Origin: Chloroflexota bacterium
GTDB lineage: Bacteria > Chloroflexota > UBA6077 > JACCZL01
Direction: 5' to 3'
Assembly (NCBI GenBank): GCA_020845495.1
Contig: JADLFM010000173.1
Span: 107,612-171,611, forward strand
DNA: 64,000 nt
Shown here: one piece after another, positions 1 through 7,947 of the stretch
How positions within the stretch are numbered: position 1 is the first letter of the stretch
How the letters are laid out: each line of letters starts with the position of its first letter
Notes under the pieces: generated by a model
Database searches by the model: none
Seen by the model: the letters and a program-made list of their open reading frames with translations, nothing else
Told to the model about the DNA's origin: nothing
Translations under genes and position numbers: made by a program

Positions 1-288
1 TGGCGGCGGCAGGTTGCACCCCGGCGAGCCAGCACAGCCGCTGAGCCTGGAGCCAACGCGGTGCGCGAGGACTGCATCCTGGGCCTTGCGCAGCAGGAGC
101 ATGGGCGCGTCACCGTCGCGGAGGTGGCGAGTCACTGCAACCTGACCGTCGCAGACGCCAAGGCCGCGCTCGACCAGATGGTGCTTCAGAAGGTCGCCGA
201 GATGCACGTGACCGAGAACGGCGTGCTGGTGTATGTCTTCGACGGCTTCCTCTCGGATGACGAGAAGGCCCGCGCGGCTAACCTGTAG
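1..288 (+). CDS. C-terminal part of a winged-helix-like protein (5' end outside window)
   Basis: The frame is open from the first base of the window, so the visible part is probably the C-terminus of a longer protein; a GTG at 61 could also start a 75-residue protein. The last 70 residues look like a small winged-helix fold: a helix (DCILGLAQQEHGRVT), a second helix (VAEVASHCNLT), a recognition-like helix (VADAKAALDQMVLQKVAEM) and a beta-wing ending in GVLVYVFDGF. Similar tails occur at the ends of Chloroflexota proteins of unknown role. Whether it binds DNA or only mediates protein contacts cannot be decided. I see no neighbour that fixes a function. Confidence 0.55.
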   Translation, partial: WRRQVAPRRASTAAEPGANAVREDCILGLAQQEHGRVTVAEVASHCNLTVADAKAALDQMVLQKVAEMHVTENGVLVYVFDGFLSDDEKARAANL

Positions 289-485
289 GCGGGGGCTCCC
301 CTGACCTCCATCACCCCGAGCCCTTCACCTGCGCGTGGGCGGGAGGGTGGCTTCACCCGTCGGGCGCACCTCGTGGTAGGATTCCGCCGGCCGCGACACC
401 GCTGCCTCCTGTGACGGGGCGTTCGAGCCGTGGCACCAATGAAGGGGCCGCCTACTACGGGGAGCGCCCAAGAGGGGGGGAGCGT

Positions 486-1949
486 GTGAGCACCACGGCT
501 GCGACCGCCGGCGGGTCACGAATGGCCTGGGCGCCCCTGGTCACTGTCAGCCTCGGGTACTTGCTGGTCGCCTGGGCAATGGGACCGATCTCCGCGATCC
601 TGCCGACGATTAGTGCGGATCTTCACGTCAACGTGACGGCCGCCGGCTGGATCATGAATTCGTACTTCCTGCTCCTCGTCGGCGCGATCCTGGTGACCGG
701 GCGGATTGGCGATCTCTTCGGCCATCGGCACGTCTTTACGACTGGTATCGCCGTGTTCGGGGTCGCGGCGGTCGCAGCCGGACTAGCGAATAGTTACGCG
801 CTGCTGATCGCCGCGCGGGGCGTCCAGGGGCTCGGCTCGGCGATGGTCTTCGGGACGAGCCTGGCCCTCGTGACCGAGGCCGTGCCACCGGCCCGGCGCG
901 GTATGGCGATCGGCATCCTGACCATGTCCGGCAGCCTGGCCGGGATGCTCGGAGTCCTGTTCAGCGTCTACGCCGCCGAGCGCCTCACCTGGCACTGGGC
1001 CTTCTTCATCATGGGACCGCTGGCGCTCGTGGCGTTCATACTGGCGCTACGGCTTCCGCCGACTCGCACGAGTGGCAGCCGCCAGCAGATCGACTGGCTG
1101 GGCGGGGTGCTGCTGTTCGCCGGACTGACCGTCGCGATGCTCTCGCTGAACCACTTCCATGGCGGCGAGGAGAGTTTCCGGGAAGGCGCCTACTACCACG
1201 TGACGACGCACGCGATCGCACTGGCGATCCTGAGCGTGTTCGTCGTTGTCGAGTCACGGGTACCTCAGCCACTCCTGCTGCTCGCGATGCTCCGCGACGT
1301 CCGCTTTGCGAGCGGGGTCTTCGCGAACGGTATCGCCCATATGAGCATGCTCGCGTCGTCGTTCCTGCTCCCATTCTTGCTGGAGCGCGGGCGGGGGCTG
1401 ACCCCCACGGACACCGGCTATTTGGTGCTGATGATGCAGGTCGCAAATATCTCCTCGTCACTGCTGACCGGCTTCCTGTACGACCGGATCCGTACGCCGG
1501 TCATCTCCTGGCTGACGCTCGCGTCGATCGCGGCCGGGCTGGTGACGCTCGGGCTGGCCGGCGCGTCGCTGCCGTACGAGGTGCTGGTCGGCATCGGCGC
1601 GCTGCTGGGTATCGGCCTGGGCGGCTTCACGACGGTGAACAACACGGCCATCATGGGGTTGGCCAGGGACGGCAAGCGTGGGTTTGCGGCCGGCATGGTC
1701 GAGACGACGCGCCAGTTCGGGCACTCGGTCGGCGTCACGCTCTCGAGCACGATCATGGCCGGCGCGCTCCTCGGCGTCGAGGTACCCGATCTCCCAGCAG
1801 CGTACGCCACGGGCTTCCAGCAGGCCGCGCTGTTGATGGGCAGTTTCACCGTGCTGGCGTTGCTCGCGGTGCTGGTGCCCCAGTTCGGCCCCGGTCGCTC
1901 TGGCCGCGCTCGCCGCCGTCGCGTGGAGCAGCCCGTCGCCACGAGCTAA
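486..1949 (+). CDS. MFS transporter, DHA2 (14-TMS) drug exporter type
   Basis: Predicted proton-driven exporter of the major facilitator superfamily, inner membrane. The 487-residue protein is almost entirely hydrophobic and has the length of the 14-helix DHA2 (EmrB/QacA-like) group. The loop motif between TM2 and TM3 is present (TGRIGDLFGHRHVF), and the WHWAFFIMGPLAL segment resembles the DHA2 TM6 start. The C-terminus is Arg-rich and cytoplasmic. I chose GTG at 486 because a long purine tract (AAGAGGGGGGGAG) lies just before it; a GTG at 411 would add 25 residues of poor character. It stands alone, upstream of a GT-C protein on the same strand. The substrate is not predictable. Confidence 0.85.
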   Translation: MSTTAATAGGSRMAWAPLVTVSLGYLLVAWAMGPISAILPTISADLHVNVTAAGWIMNSYFLLLVGAILVTGRIGDLFGHRHVFTTGIAVFGVAAVAAGLANSYALLIAARGVQGLGSAMVFGTSLALVTEAVPPARRGMAIGILTMSGSLAGMLGVLFSVYAAERLTWHWAFFIMGPLALVAFILALRLPPTRTSGSRQQIDWLGGVLLFAGLTVAMLSLNHFHGGEESFREGAYYHVTTHAIALAILSVFVVVESRVPQPLLLLAMLRDVRFASGVFANGIAHMSMLASSFLLPFLLERGRGLTPTDTGYLVLMMQVANISSSLLTGFLYDRIRTPVISWLTLASIAAGLVTLGLAGASLPYEVLVGIGALLGIGLGGFTTVNNTAIMGLARDGKRGFAAGMVETTRQFGHSVGVTLSSTIMAGALLGVEVPDLPAAYATGFQQAALLMGSFTVLALLAVLVPQFGPGRSGRARRRRVEQPVATS

Positions 1950-2059
1950 CCCGCTGACCCCGGCGCACCTTCTCCTGATGTGAGATCTGGTGAAGATCGG
2001 CCGGGCCAGATACGGAAGCTGACCGTCGCCGTGTACAGCCACGCCAGGGTGCAAGTATC

Positions 2060-3730
2060 ATGGGGCGCGTGACGTCTCGCGCTGCCCACTCCTCCTGCAC
2101 GCCCGGTCAGGAGCCGCCGCCCGGCGACCAGGTTCGGGCAGCAGCCGAAGCGTCTCGGAGTGTGCGGCGAGGGCTCCTCCACGCGAGCCTTGCGCTGGCC
2201 ATCTGGTCAGCCGTCGCACTCGTCACCCCGACGTTTCTCTCGGCGCCGATCTGGCTGTCGAGTGATGCGGGCGTCTTCTACGCCGTCTTCCATCAACTGA
2301 ATCAGGGTCACCGTCTCTACGCCGACGTCTTCGACCACAAAGACCCCCTGTTTTACGCCGGCTATTCGGCTGCCTATGCAGTGGCGGGTCTTCGCGGCCC
2401 GATGCTGTGGGAGGCGATCCTCTCGTTCGTCCTACTGCTCGCCGTGCTCGAACTCGGTGCTCTGAGTGGCCTGGGAGCAACGTCACGCACGCTCCTGGCG
2501 CTCGTATTTGCGTCGGTTCACTTCCTACCGACGGTCTACATCCCGGTCCACACCTACCAGCAAGCGTTGGCGCTGTTCTCGATCTCCTTGTGTCTGGCAG
2601 CTTCTGACCGTGCCGGACTCGCTGGCGCGGCCTTCGCGGCAGCCGTCCTGTCGAAGCTCACCCTCGCTGCCTACGCGCCTGGCTTCTGCTTGTTCGCCGC
2701 GCTATCTGGAGCCACTGGTTCGGCATGGCGCGATCGACTGGTCCGGGCGGCACTCGGGGGTACGGCGGTCGTCTGTGGGGCCGCGGGCGGCCTCTACCTG
2801 CGTGGCGAGCTTGGCGGATACGTGGACGCGCTGCTGGTCAACCTGTGGTATCCGGCGCTTAATCCATCCGACCTGACGTCGTTCGTCAACACGCCAGACC
2901 TGTGGGGGCGCGCCGTCACGCTCTTCACCATACCCGTCACCAGTGTGTACCTCGTGCTCGTCACGCTCTCGGCAGGTCTGATCTTCCTGGTGGACCTGCC
3001 TTCATCTCGGCGCACAGCGATTGGAGCGTCGGCGTGGCTGGCACTTCTGGTCTTTGGCGGGACAGTCGCTATCCTGCATGTCGCGTCATGGTGGGCACAC
3101 CATTTTCAGATGGCCGGCCTCGCGCTGGTGTTGGCGCTGCTGCCGGTGCTCGCCGCGACGAGCGCCGCTCGCGCTAGCACCTGGCGGCCGAGACTCGTGC
3201 TCTGGCGCGGAGTCGGAATGCCGCGTGCTAGCCTGTTTGTACCGAGTGTCGCGCTCGCCGCAACACTCGGCGTGCCGATGCTCTTGCTTGGGCTCGTCGG
3301 TCCGGTCCTGGCCAGCCATGTCACTGTCCAGCGTTTCGATCTCTCGCCACCCGATCCGTGCCAGGTTCTCGTCTCCGTCTACGCCTGGCGTGGGGGCCGG
3401 CATCCGGAATGTAGCCTGCTGAAGCAACGCTGGCCGGCTGGCACCCGCTTCGCGACGATCCAGGGCAATGACCCCGGTGGGCTAGCGGCCTGGACTCCCC
3501 CGACAATGATCCTGGCGTGTCGGGTCTTCTATCAATTCGTCTGGCTCGAACCGGCGCTCCTCGATGAGACCGAGCGTTGTCTGGAAGATGGGGGGGTCGA
3601 CGTGGTGTTCCGGTCCCCGCTCACGGGCGACTACGGCGCTGTCCAGAAGCCGTTCCTCGAGATCCTTCGTTCGTCCTACCGCCTCACGCACCGCTACGGC
3701 GACATCGAAGTGTGGACCCGCCGCACGTGA
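2060..3730 (+). CDS. GT-C fold membrane glycosyltransferase-like protein
   Basis: Predicted multi-pass membrane protein (556 aa) related to the dolichyl-phosphate-mannose mannosyltransferase/ArnT (GT39/PMT_2) superfamily, which transfers sugars from polyprenyl-phosphate donors to lipids or proteins on the outer face of the membrane. After TM1 (about residues 35-58) comes the first outer loop, with an acidic residue in SSDAGVF and the pattern DVFDHKDPLFY, which is characteristic of this superfamily in Chloroflexota. About nine to ten further hydrophobic segments follow, then a roughly 150-residue soluble C-terminal domain. Acceptor and donor are unknown. The start is the ATG at 2060; no strong ribosome site is visible, and GTG at 2069 is an alternative. 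Confidence 0.7.
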   Translation: MGRVTSRAAHSSCTPGQEPPPGDQVRAAAEASRSVRRGLLHASLALAIWSAVALVTPTFLSAPIWLSSDAGVFYAVFHQLNQGHRLYADVFDHKDPLFYAGYSAAYAVAGLRGPMLWEAILSFVLLLAVLELGALSGLGATSRTLLALVFASVHFLPTVYIPVHTYQQALALFSISLCLAASDRAGLAGAAFAAAVLSKLTLAAYAPGFCLFAALSGATGSAWRDRLVRAALGGTAVVCGAAGGLYLRGELGGYVDALLVNLWYPALNPSDLTSFVNTPDLWGRAVTLFTIPVTSVYLVLVTLSAGLIFLVDLPSSRRTAIGASAWLALLVFGGTVAILHVASWWAHHFQMAGLALVLALLPVLAATSAARASTWRPRLVLWRGVGMPRASLFVPSVALAATLGVPMLLLGLVGPVLASHVTVQRFDLSPPDPCQVLVSVYAWRGGRHPECSLLKQRWPAGTRFATIQGNDPGGLAAWTPPTMILACRVFYQFVWLEPALLDETERCLEDGGVDVVFRSPLTGDYGAVQKPFLEILRSSYRLTHRYGDIEVWTRRT

Positions 3731-3892
3731 GCCAGCCCGGGACGCCACTACATGACACCACTACGTGACGTTAGCCCGACTCGACACCCCGGCCGGCGAG
3801 GCGGGAGGCATAACCGGCGAGGCACGACTCGCCTGACGAGGGGGTCGTCGACGACAGTCCGGCAGCCGGCCATACGGGGTGCACGCCGTTCG

Positions 3893-6367
3893 TCAGACCG
3901 GAGCGACCGAGTCTCCGTCCTGCGCGTGGTCGGACGGCTTCGCGGCGAGGCTGTTAGTGAGGAACTCCGAGATGTCGAGGATCGGGACCGTCTCGTAGAC
4001 GCCTTTGGCGCGAGCACCGTCCTCCAGCATGATCATGCAGTAGGGACAGGCGACGGCCACCTTCTCCGGGTTCACCTCAAGGATCTGCTCGGTGCGGAGA
4101 TGATTCACACGGGTGCCACGGCGCTCCTCGAACCAGATCTTTGCGCCGCCGGCCCCGCAGCACATCGCGTTGCGCTTGCAGCCGGCCCGGACCTCGCGCA
4201 GTTCGAGGCCGGGGATCGCCGTCAGGACGTCGCGCGGCTGCTGGTAGATGTCGTGGTAGCGGCCGAGATAGCAGGGGTCGTGGTAAGCCACCGCGCCGTT
4301 CCCCTCCAGCGGCTCGGTCGGACGGAGCCGGCCCTCGCGGACCAGTTCGGCGAGGTACTCGGCGTGGTGGCGCACTTGATAGTAGCCGCCAAGCTGCGGG
4401 TACTCGTCCTTGAGGGTGTTGAAGCAGTGGGGGCACGAAGCAAGGATCGTCTTGACCGGGCGCGCAGCCGCCGGCGCCGCAGCACCTGCGGACGCATCTG
4501 TTGACGCACCTGTTGACGCGGCTGCTCGAGCTGCGCCATCTGCCTGCGCACTGCCCGGACCAACGGCTGCCGAATCTCTACCGTCAGCAGAGCCTGCCCC
4601 ACTCGTCGCGCCGTTCGCCCCAGCCGGCCCGTTGTCGGCGGCCAGCCCAAGCTCGTTCAGGGTCGCCACGTTCTCCATAGCTAGCATCTGCCACAGATAC
4701 TCGTTGCCGGCCCGCCGGGCTGGATCGCCGGTGCAGGTCTCGCGGGTACCGAGGATCGCGAAGCGGATGCCGGCTGTCGCGAGCAACCCGGCCAGCGCCC
4801 GCGCCACCTTCTGATTGCGCTCGTCGTAGGCGCCCGCGCAGCCGACCCAGTAGAGTACGTCCACGTCTTCGATCTGAACGTCCTGCCCGAGTATTGGGAT
4901 GTTCTGGCCCTGCGCCCAATCGGCGCGGTCCGAGCGGGGGAAGCGCCAGGGGTTGCCGGCCGCCTCCAGATTGTCGAACAGCCGTCCGAGCTCCGGCTCG
5001 AAGCGGCTCTCCACCAGCACCAGATGGCGACGCATCTCCACGATCTTCGGGACGTGCTCGATGAAGACCGGGCAAGCTGACATGCAGGCCTGACAGGTCG
5101 TGCAGTCCCAGAGGACCGAATCGGTGATGACGTCACCCACAAGCTGAGGCGGGCTCGCGGTCTCACCTGAGACCCCTTGTTCCGGTGTCGTCTGGAGGAC
5201 GGCGCCCTTACCGTTCGTGCTGTCGCCGGCCCGCGGGACACCCTTTGCCGCCGCCGTTCTGCTGACCCATCCATCCAGGGTCACGTTGCCGGCCGCGTCG
5301 GAGAGATCGCCGCGCGCCTTGCGCACCCGCGCCAGCGGAACGGGGCCGGACGCGTCGAGCAACTGATTCCGAAGGTCGAGGATCACCAGCATTGGCGAGA
5401 GCGGCTTGCCGGTCCGGCTGGCGGGGCAGGCCATCTCGCAGCGCGCACACTCGGTACAGGCTTGAACGTCCAGCCGGTCCTTCCAGGACAGGTCGGAGAG
5501 CTTCGAGATGCCGATTGGCGGGGGGTCTTGCTCGAATGCCTTCTCGATGTCGACGAACGGCAGCGCCCCGCGCGGGCCGAGCGAGCGGAAGTAGATGTTG
5601 GCCGGCGCGGCGAACATGTGGCGGAGCTTGGAGAATGGCAGGTATCCCAGCCAGATCATCACGAGCGCCATGTGGAACCACCAGCTCGAGGCGTGGAGCG
5701 TGCGCAGCGCCCCGGTACTCACTCCGAGCCCATGCATGGCCAGGCCAGTCGCGTAGCCGACCGGCGACCAGGCTGCCCACGGGTCATTCGTCACGATGAT
5801 CCGGGCGCCCTCGATGACAAAGCCGGTCACCAGGATCACCTGGAGTCCCCAGAGGATCCAGTGGTCGTCGAGGATGGTGCGGGGGTCGGACGGGGGTCGG
5901 TAGAGGCGGTCGCGGCGCGCCATGACACCGCCTCGCCGCAGTTGCGCCATCGCGATGCCGACGATAGCCGCTAGCCCGAATATGTCCAGCGTGAGCGACT
6001 GGAACCAGAGGTAGAAGTCGCCCTGCATGATCTTGAAGATCGGGCTAAAGTAGCCGAGGTCTTCGTGGATGAAGACGACGGTCGTCCCGATGAACAGGAT
6101 CACGAAGCCCCAGGAGAACATCCAATGCGCTGAGCCGGCGTAGTGTGCTCGCAGGGTCCGCACCTGGATGACAGCGTGCTCGAGGAGGCCCCACAGCCGC
6201 TCGCCGGGCCGGTCGAGGCGCCACTCAGGCTTGCCACAGGAGAGGAGCCGGTAGTAGCGATAGGCGCCGTACACGAAGGCGACCATCATCACCCCGAACA
6301 CGGCATACATGATCCAGATGTTGTGAATGTTCCAGTAGACCTCGCGAGTAGGGACGCCAGGGGGCAC
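3893..6367 (-). CDS. Membrane Fe-S oxidoreductase: NarI-like domain fused to HdrD-like 4Fe-4S/CCG domains
   Basis: An 824-residue enzyme with three parts. The N-terminal 260 residues hold about five membrane spans like the haem b subunit NarI. The middle carries two 4Fe-4S cluster motifs (CTECARCEMACP, later CTTCQACMSACP). The C-terminal half has two cysteine-rich CCG-type domains (YWVGCAGAYDERN with TCTGDPARR; DPCYLGRYHD with MCCGAGG and CPYCMIM). This architecture matches the DUF224/HdrD-like quinone oxidoreductases proposed to pass electrons from ETF or acyl-CoA oxidation to the quinone pool. An Ala/Ser/Thr-rich insert of about 60 residues (around 4450-4640) separates the two CCG domains. 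The start is GTG with AAGGAG 7 nt upstream. No etfAB lies nearby, so the electron donor is an inference. Confidence 0.85.
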   Translation of the reverse strand: MPPGVPTREVYWNIHNIWIMYAVFGVMMVAFVYGAYRYYRLLSCGKPEWRLDRPGERLWGLLEHAVIQVRTLRAHYAGSAHWMFSWGFVILFIGTTVVFIHEDLGYFSPIFKIMQGDFYLWFQSLTLDIFGLAAIVGIAMAQLRRGGVMARRDRLYRPPSDPRTILDDHWILWGLQVILVTGFVIEGARIIVTNDPWAAWSPVGYATGLAMHGLGVSTGALRTLHASSWWFHMALVMIWLGYLPFSKLRHMFAAPANIYFRSLGPRGALPFVDIEKAFEQDPPPIGISKLSDLSWKDRLDVQACTECARCEMACPASRTGKPLSPMLVILDLRNQLLDASGPVPLARVRKARGDLSDAAGNVTLDGWVSRTAAAKGVPRAGDSTNGKGAVLQTTPEQGVSGETASPPQLVGDVITDSVLWDCTTCQACMSACPVFIEHVPKIVEMRRHLVLVESRFEPELGRLFDNLEAAGNPWRFPRSDRADWAQGQNIPILGQDVQIEDVDVLYWVGCAGAYDERNQKVARALAGLLATAGIRFAILGTRETCTGDPARRAGNEYLWQMLAMENVATLNELGLAADNGPAGANGATSGAGSADGRDSAAVGPGSAQADGAARAAASTGASTDASAGAAAPAAARPVKTILASCPHCFNTLKDEYPQLGGYYQVRHHAEYLAELVREGRLRPTEPLEGNGAVAYHDPCYLGRYHDIYQQPRDVLTAIPGLELREVRAGCKRNAMCCGAGGAKIWFEERRGTRVNHLRTEQILEVNPEKVAVACPYCMIMLEDGARAKGVYETVPILDISEFLTNSLAAKPSDHAQDGDSVAPV

Positions 6368-6547
6368 GGGCGGCTCCTTCGAGCAGCAGCAAAATGGGCG
6401 CGGAAGCGGGGGTCTGGGAAAGTTATCTCATAGCCCGACGTGATCCGGTGAGGGGGATACCTGCGATACGTGCTCGGCATGGTAGCAGAGGCTCATCGAT
6501 CCTCTACACTCCCTGTACGGTGACGCCGGGCGACCGAAAGGGCAGAC

Positions 6548-7171
6548 ATGTTCAACGACCTCATCACCAGCGAGCAGCAGCTTCGGGCGATCATGGGCGA
6601 GCCGAGCGGGACGGCGATCGCGAAGGAGACGACCACCCTGACCGACGCGAGTCGGGCGTTCATCGCGTGCTCGCCTTTCGTACTCCTGGCGACTGCCGGC
6701 GCTGACGGGCGCTGCGACGTCGCGCCGAAGGGCGACGCGCCAGGCTTCGTCCGGGTTCTCGACGAGTCGCGACTGGTGATTCCCGATCGGCCGGGCAACC
6801 GCCGCTTCGACAATCATCGGAACGTCCTCGAGACCGGCCGGATCGGGCTGCTCTTCCTGGTGCCCGGCCGGGGGGAGACCTTGCGCGTCAACGGCCGGGC
6901 CTGCATCACGCGCGATCCGGCGCTGCTCTCGACCATGCTGGTGCAGGGGAAGGAGCCCTGGTTCGCCATTGGCGTCGAAGTCGAGGAATGCTACATGCAC
7001 TGCGCCAAGGCGCTCCGCCGCTCCCAACTCTGGGATCCGGAGACATGGCCAGATCTCGGCACCGTTCCGACCGGCGCCGAACTGCTGATGGCAGCGGTCC
7101 ACCCGGCGAACACGACGCTCGCGGATCTGGAAAAGCACCTCGAAGAGGGCTACCGTGCCCGGATGTACTGA
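6548..7171 (+). CDS. PPOX-type FMN-dependent flavoprotein (MSMEG_1061 family)
   Basis: A 207-residue split-barrel flavoprotein of the pyridoxamine-5'-phosphate-oxidase-like superfamily. The order of motifs fits the MSMEG_1061 subgroup: DASRAFIACSPFVLLAT, then DVAPKGDAPGFV, IPDRPGNRRFDNHRN (phosphate and flavin contacts), GRIGLLFLVPGRGETLRVNG, and a C-terminal CAKALRRSQLW segment. Such proteins bind FMN or F420 and are often called general stress or redox proteins; the substrate here is unknown. The ATG at 6548 follows an AAAGGG site. It is divergent from the Fe-S oxidoreductase and lies 200 nt before a nitroreductase on the same strand, so the two flavoproteins may be co-expressed, although no hard evidence links them. 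Confidence 0.85.
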   Translation: MFNDLITSEQQLRAIMGEPSGTAIAKETTTLTDASRAFIACSPFVLLATAGADGRCDVAPKGDAPGFVRVLDESRLVIPDRPGNRRFDNHRNVLETGRIGLLFLVPGRGETLRVNGRACITRDPALLSTMLVQGKEPWFAIGVEVEECYMHCAKALRRSQLWDPETWPDLGTVPTGAELLMAAVHPANTTLADLEKHLEEGYRARMY

Positions 7172-7372
7172 GCTTCGCCGTTCGCGGTGAGCGGCGGCAC
7201 CCGAGGCCAGGCCGTCCATGGGGGCCGTGGGCGCCCAGATGGGCCTTCCGTTCATGTCGGTACGCGCGGCAGGAATGGATGCAGGCGGCCCAGACCTCAA
7301 GGAAGAATCGCCGGACTGGATCGCCGCGATCGCTACTCGTGGAGACGGTCTACACGTTGAGGAAGAACATCG

Positions 7373-7942
7373 ATGGATGTCCTGGAAGCAATACGCACGC
7401 GGCGGACGGCTGGACGGATGAAGCCGGACGCACCGTCCCGCGAAGCGATCGAGGAGCTACTGGAAGCGGCGACCTGGGCACCGAACCACCATCTGAACGA
7501 GCCGTGGCAATTCTTCGTCTTGACCGGTGAAGCTCGCCAGCGATTCGGGCAGGTGATGGCCGAGGACGCCTGTCGCAGCCTGCCCGATCCAACGGGCGAG
7601 CAGGCCCGCGCTCTCGCCGATGCCCAGATGAAGAAGGCAGTCCGCTCGCCAGTCGTCATCGCCGCCGTCGTCGACCCGCCGAACGGGCCGAAGATCGTAG
7701 ACGTGGAGGACGTGGCCGCCGTCGCCTGCGCGATCCAGAACCTGCTGCTCGCGGCCCACGCACGCGGCTTCGCGACCAAGTGGAGCACCGGCGGTCCAGC
7801 GCGCTCCGAGATCGTGAAGCGCTTCTTCGGGCTCAGCCCGGCCCATCAGATCCTCGGCTTCATCTATCTGGGCTACCCCGATGAGGAGCGGACGGCCTCG
7901 CTCCGGCGGGGCCACCGCGAGAAGGTCACCTGGCTCGGCTGA
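7373..7942 (+). CDS. Nitroreductase family FMN oxidoreductase
   Basis: A 189-residue member of the nitroreductase superfamily: an FMN-dependent NAD(P)H oxidoreductase that usually works as a dimer. The N-terminus has the family signature IRTRRTAGRM (FMN phosphate-binding Arg), followed by AATWAPNHHLNEPWQFFVLT. The middle segment AVACAIQNLLLAAHARGFATKW is the dimer-interface helix, and GFIYLGYPDEE is the C-terminal strand region. The short length and position of these motifs fit the YdjA-like compact group. ATG at 7373 follows GAGGAAG. It ends 5 nt before the convergent acyl-AMP ligase gene. The electron acceptor is not predictable. Confidence 0.9.
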   Translation: MDVLEAIRTRRTAGRMKPDAPSREAIEELLEAATWAPNHHLNEPWQFFVLTGEARQRFGQVMAEDACRSLPDPTGEQARALADAQMKKAVRSPVVIAAVVDPPNGPKIVDVEDVAAVACAIQNLLLAAHARGFATKWSTGGPARSEIVKRFFGLSPAHQILGFIYLGYPDEERTASLRRGHREKVTWLG

Positions 7943-7947
7943 TCGGG

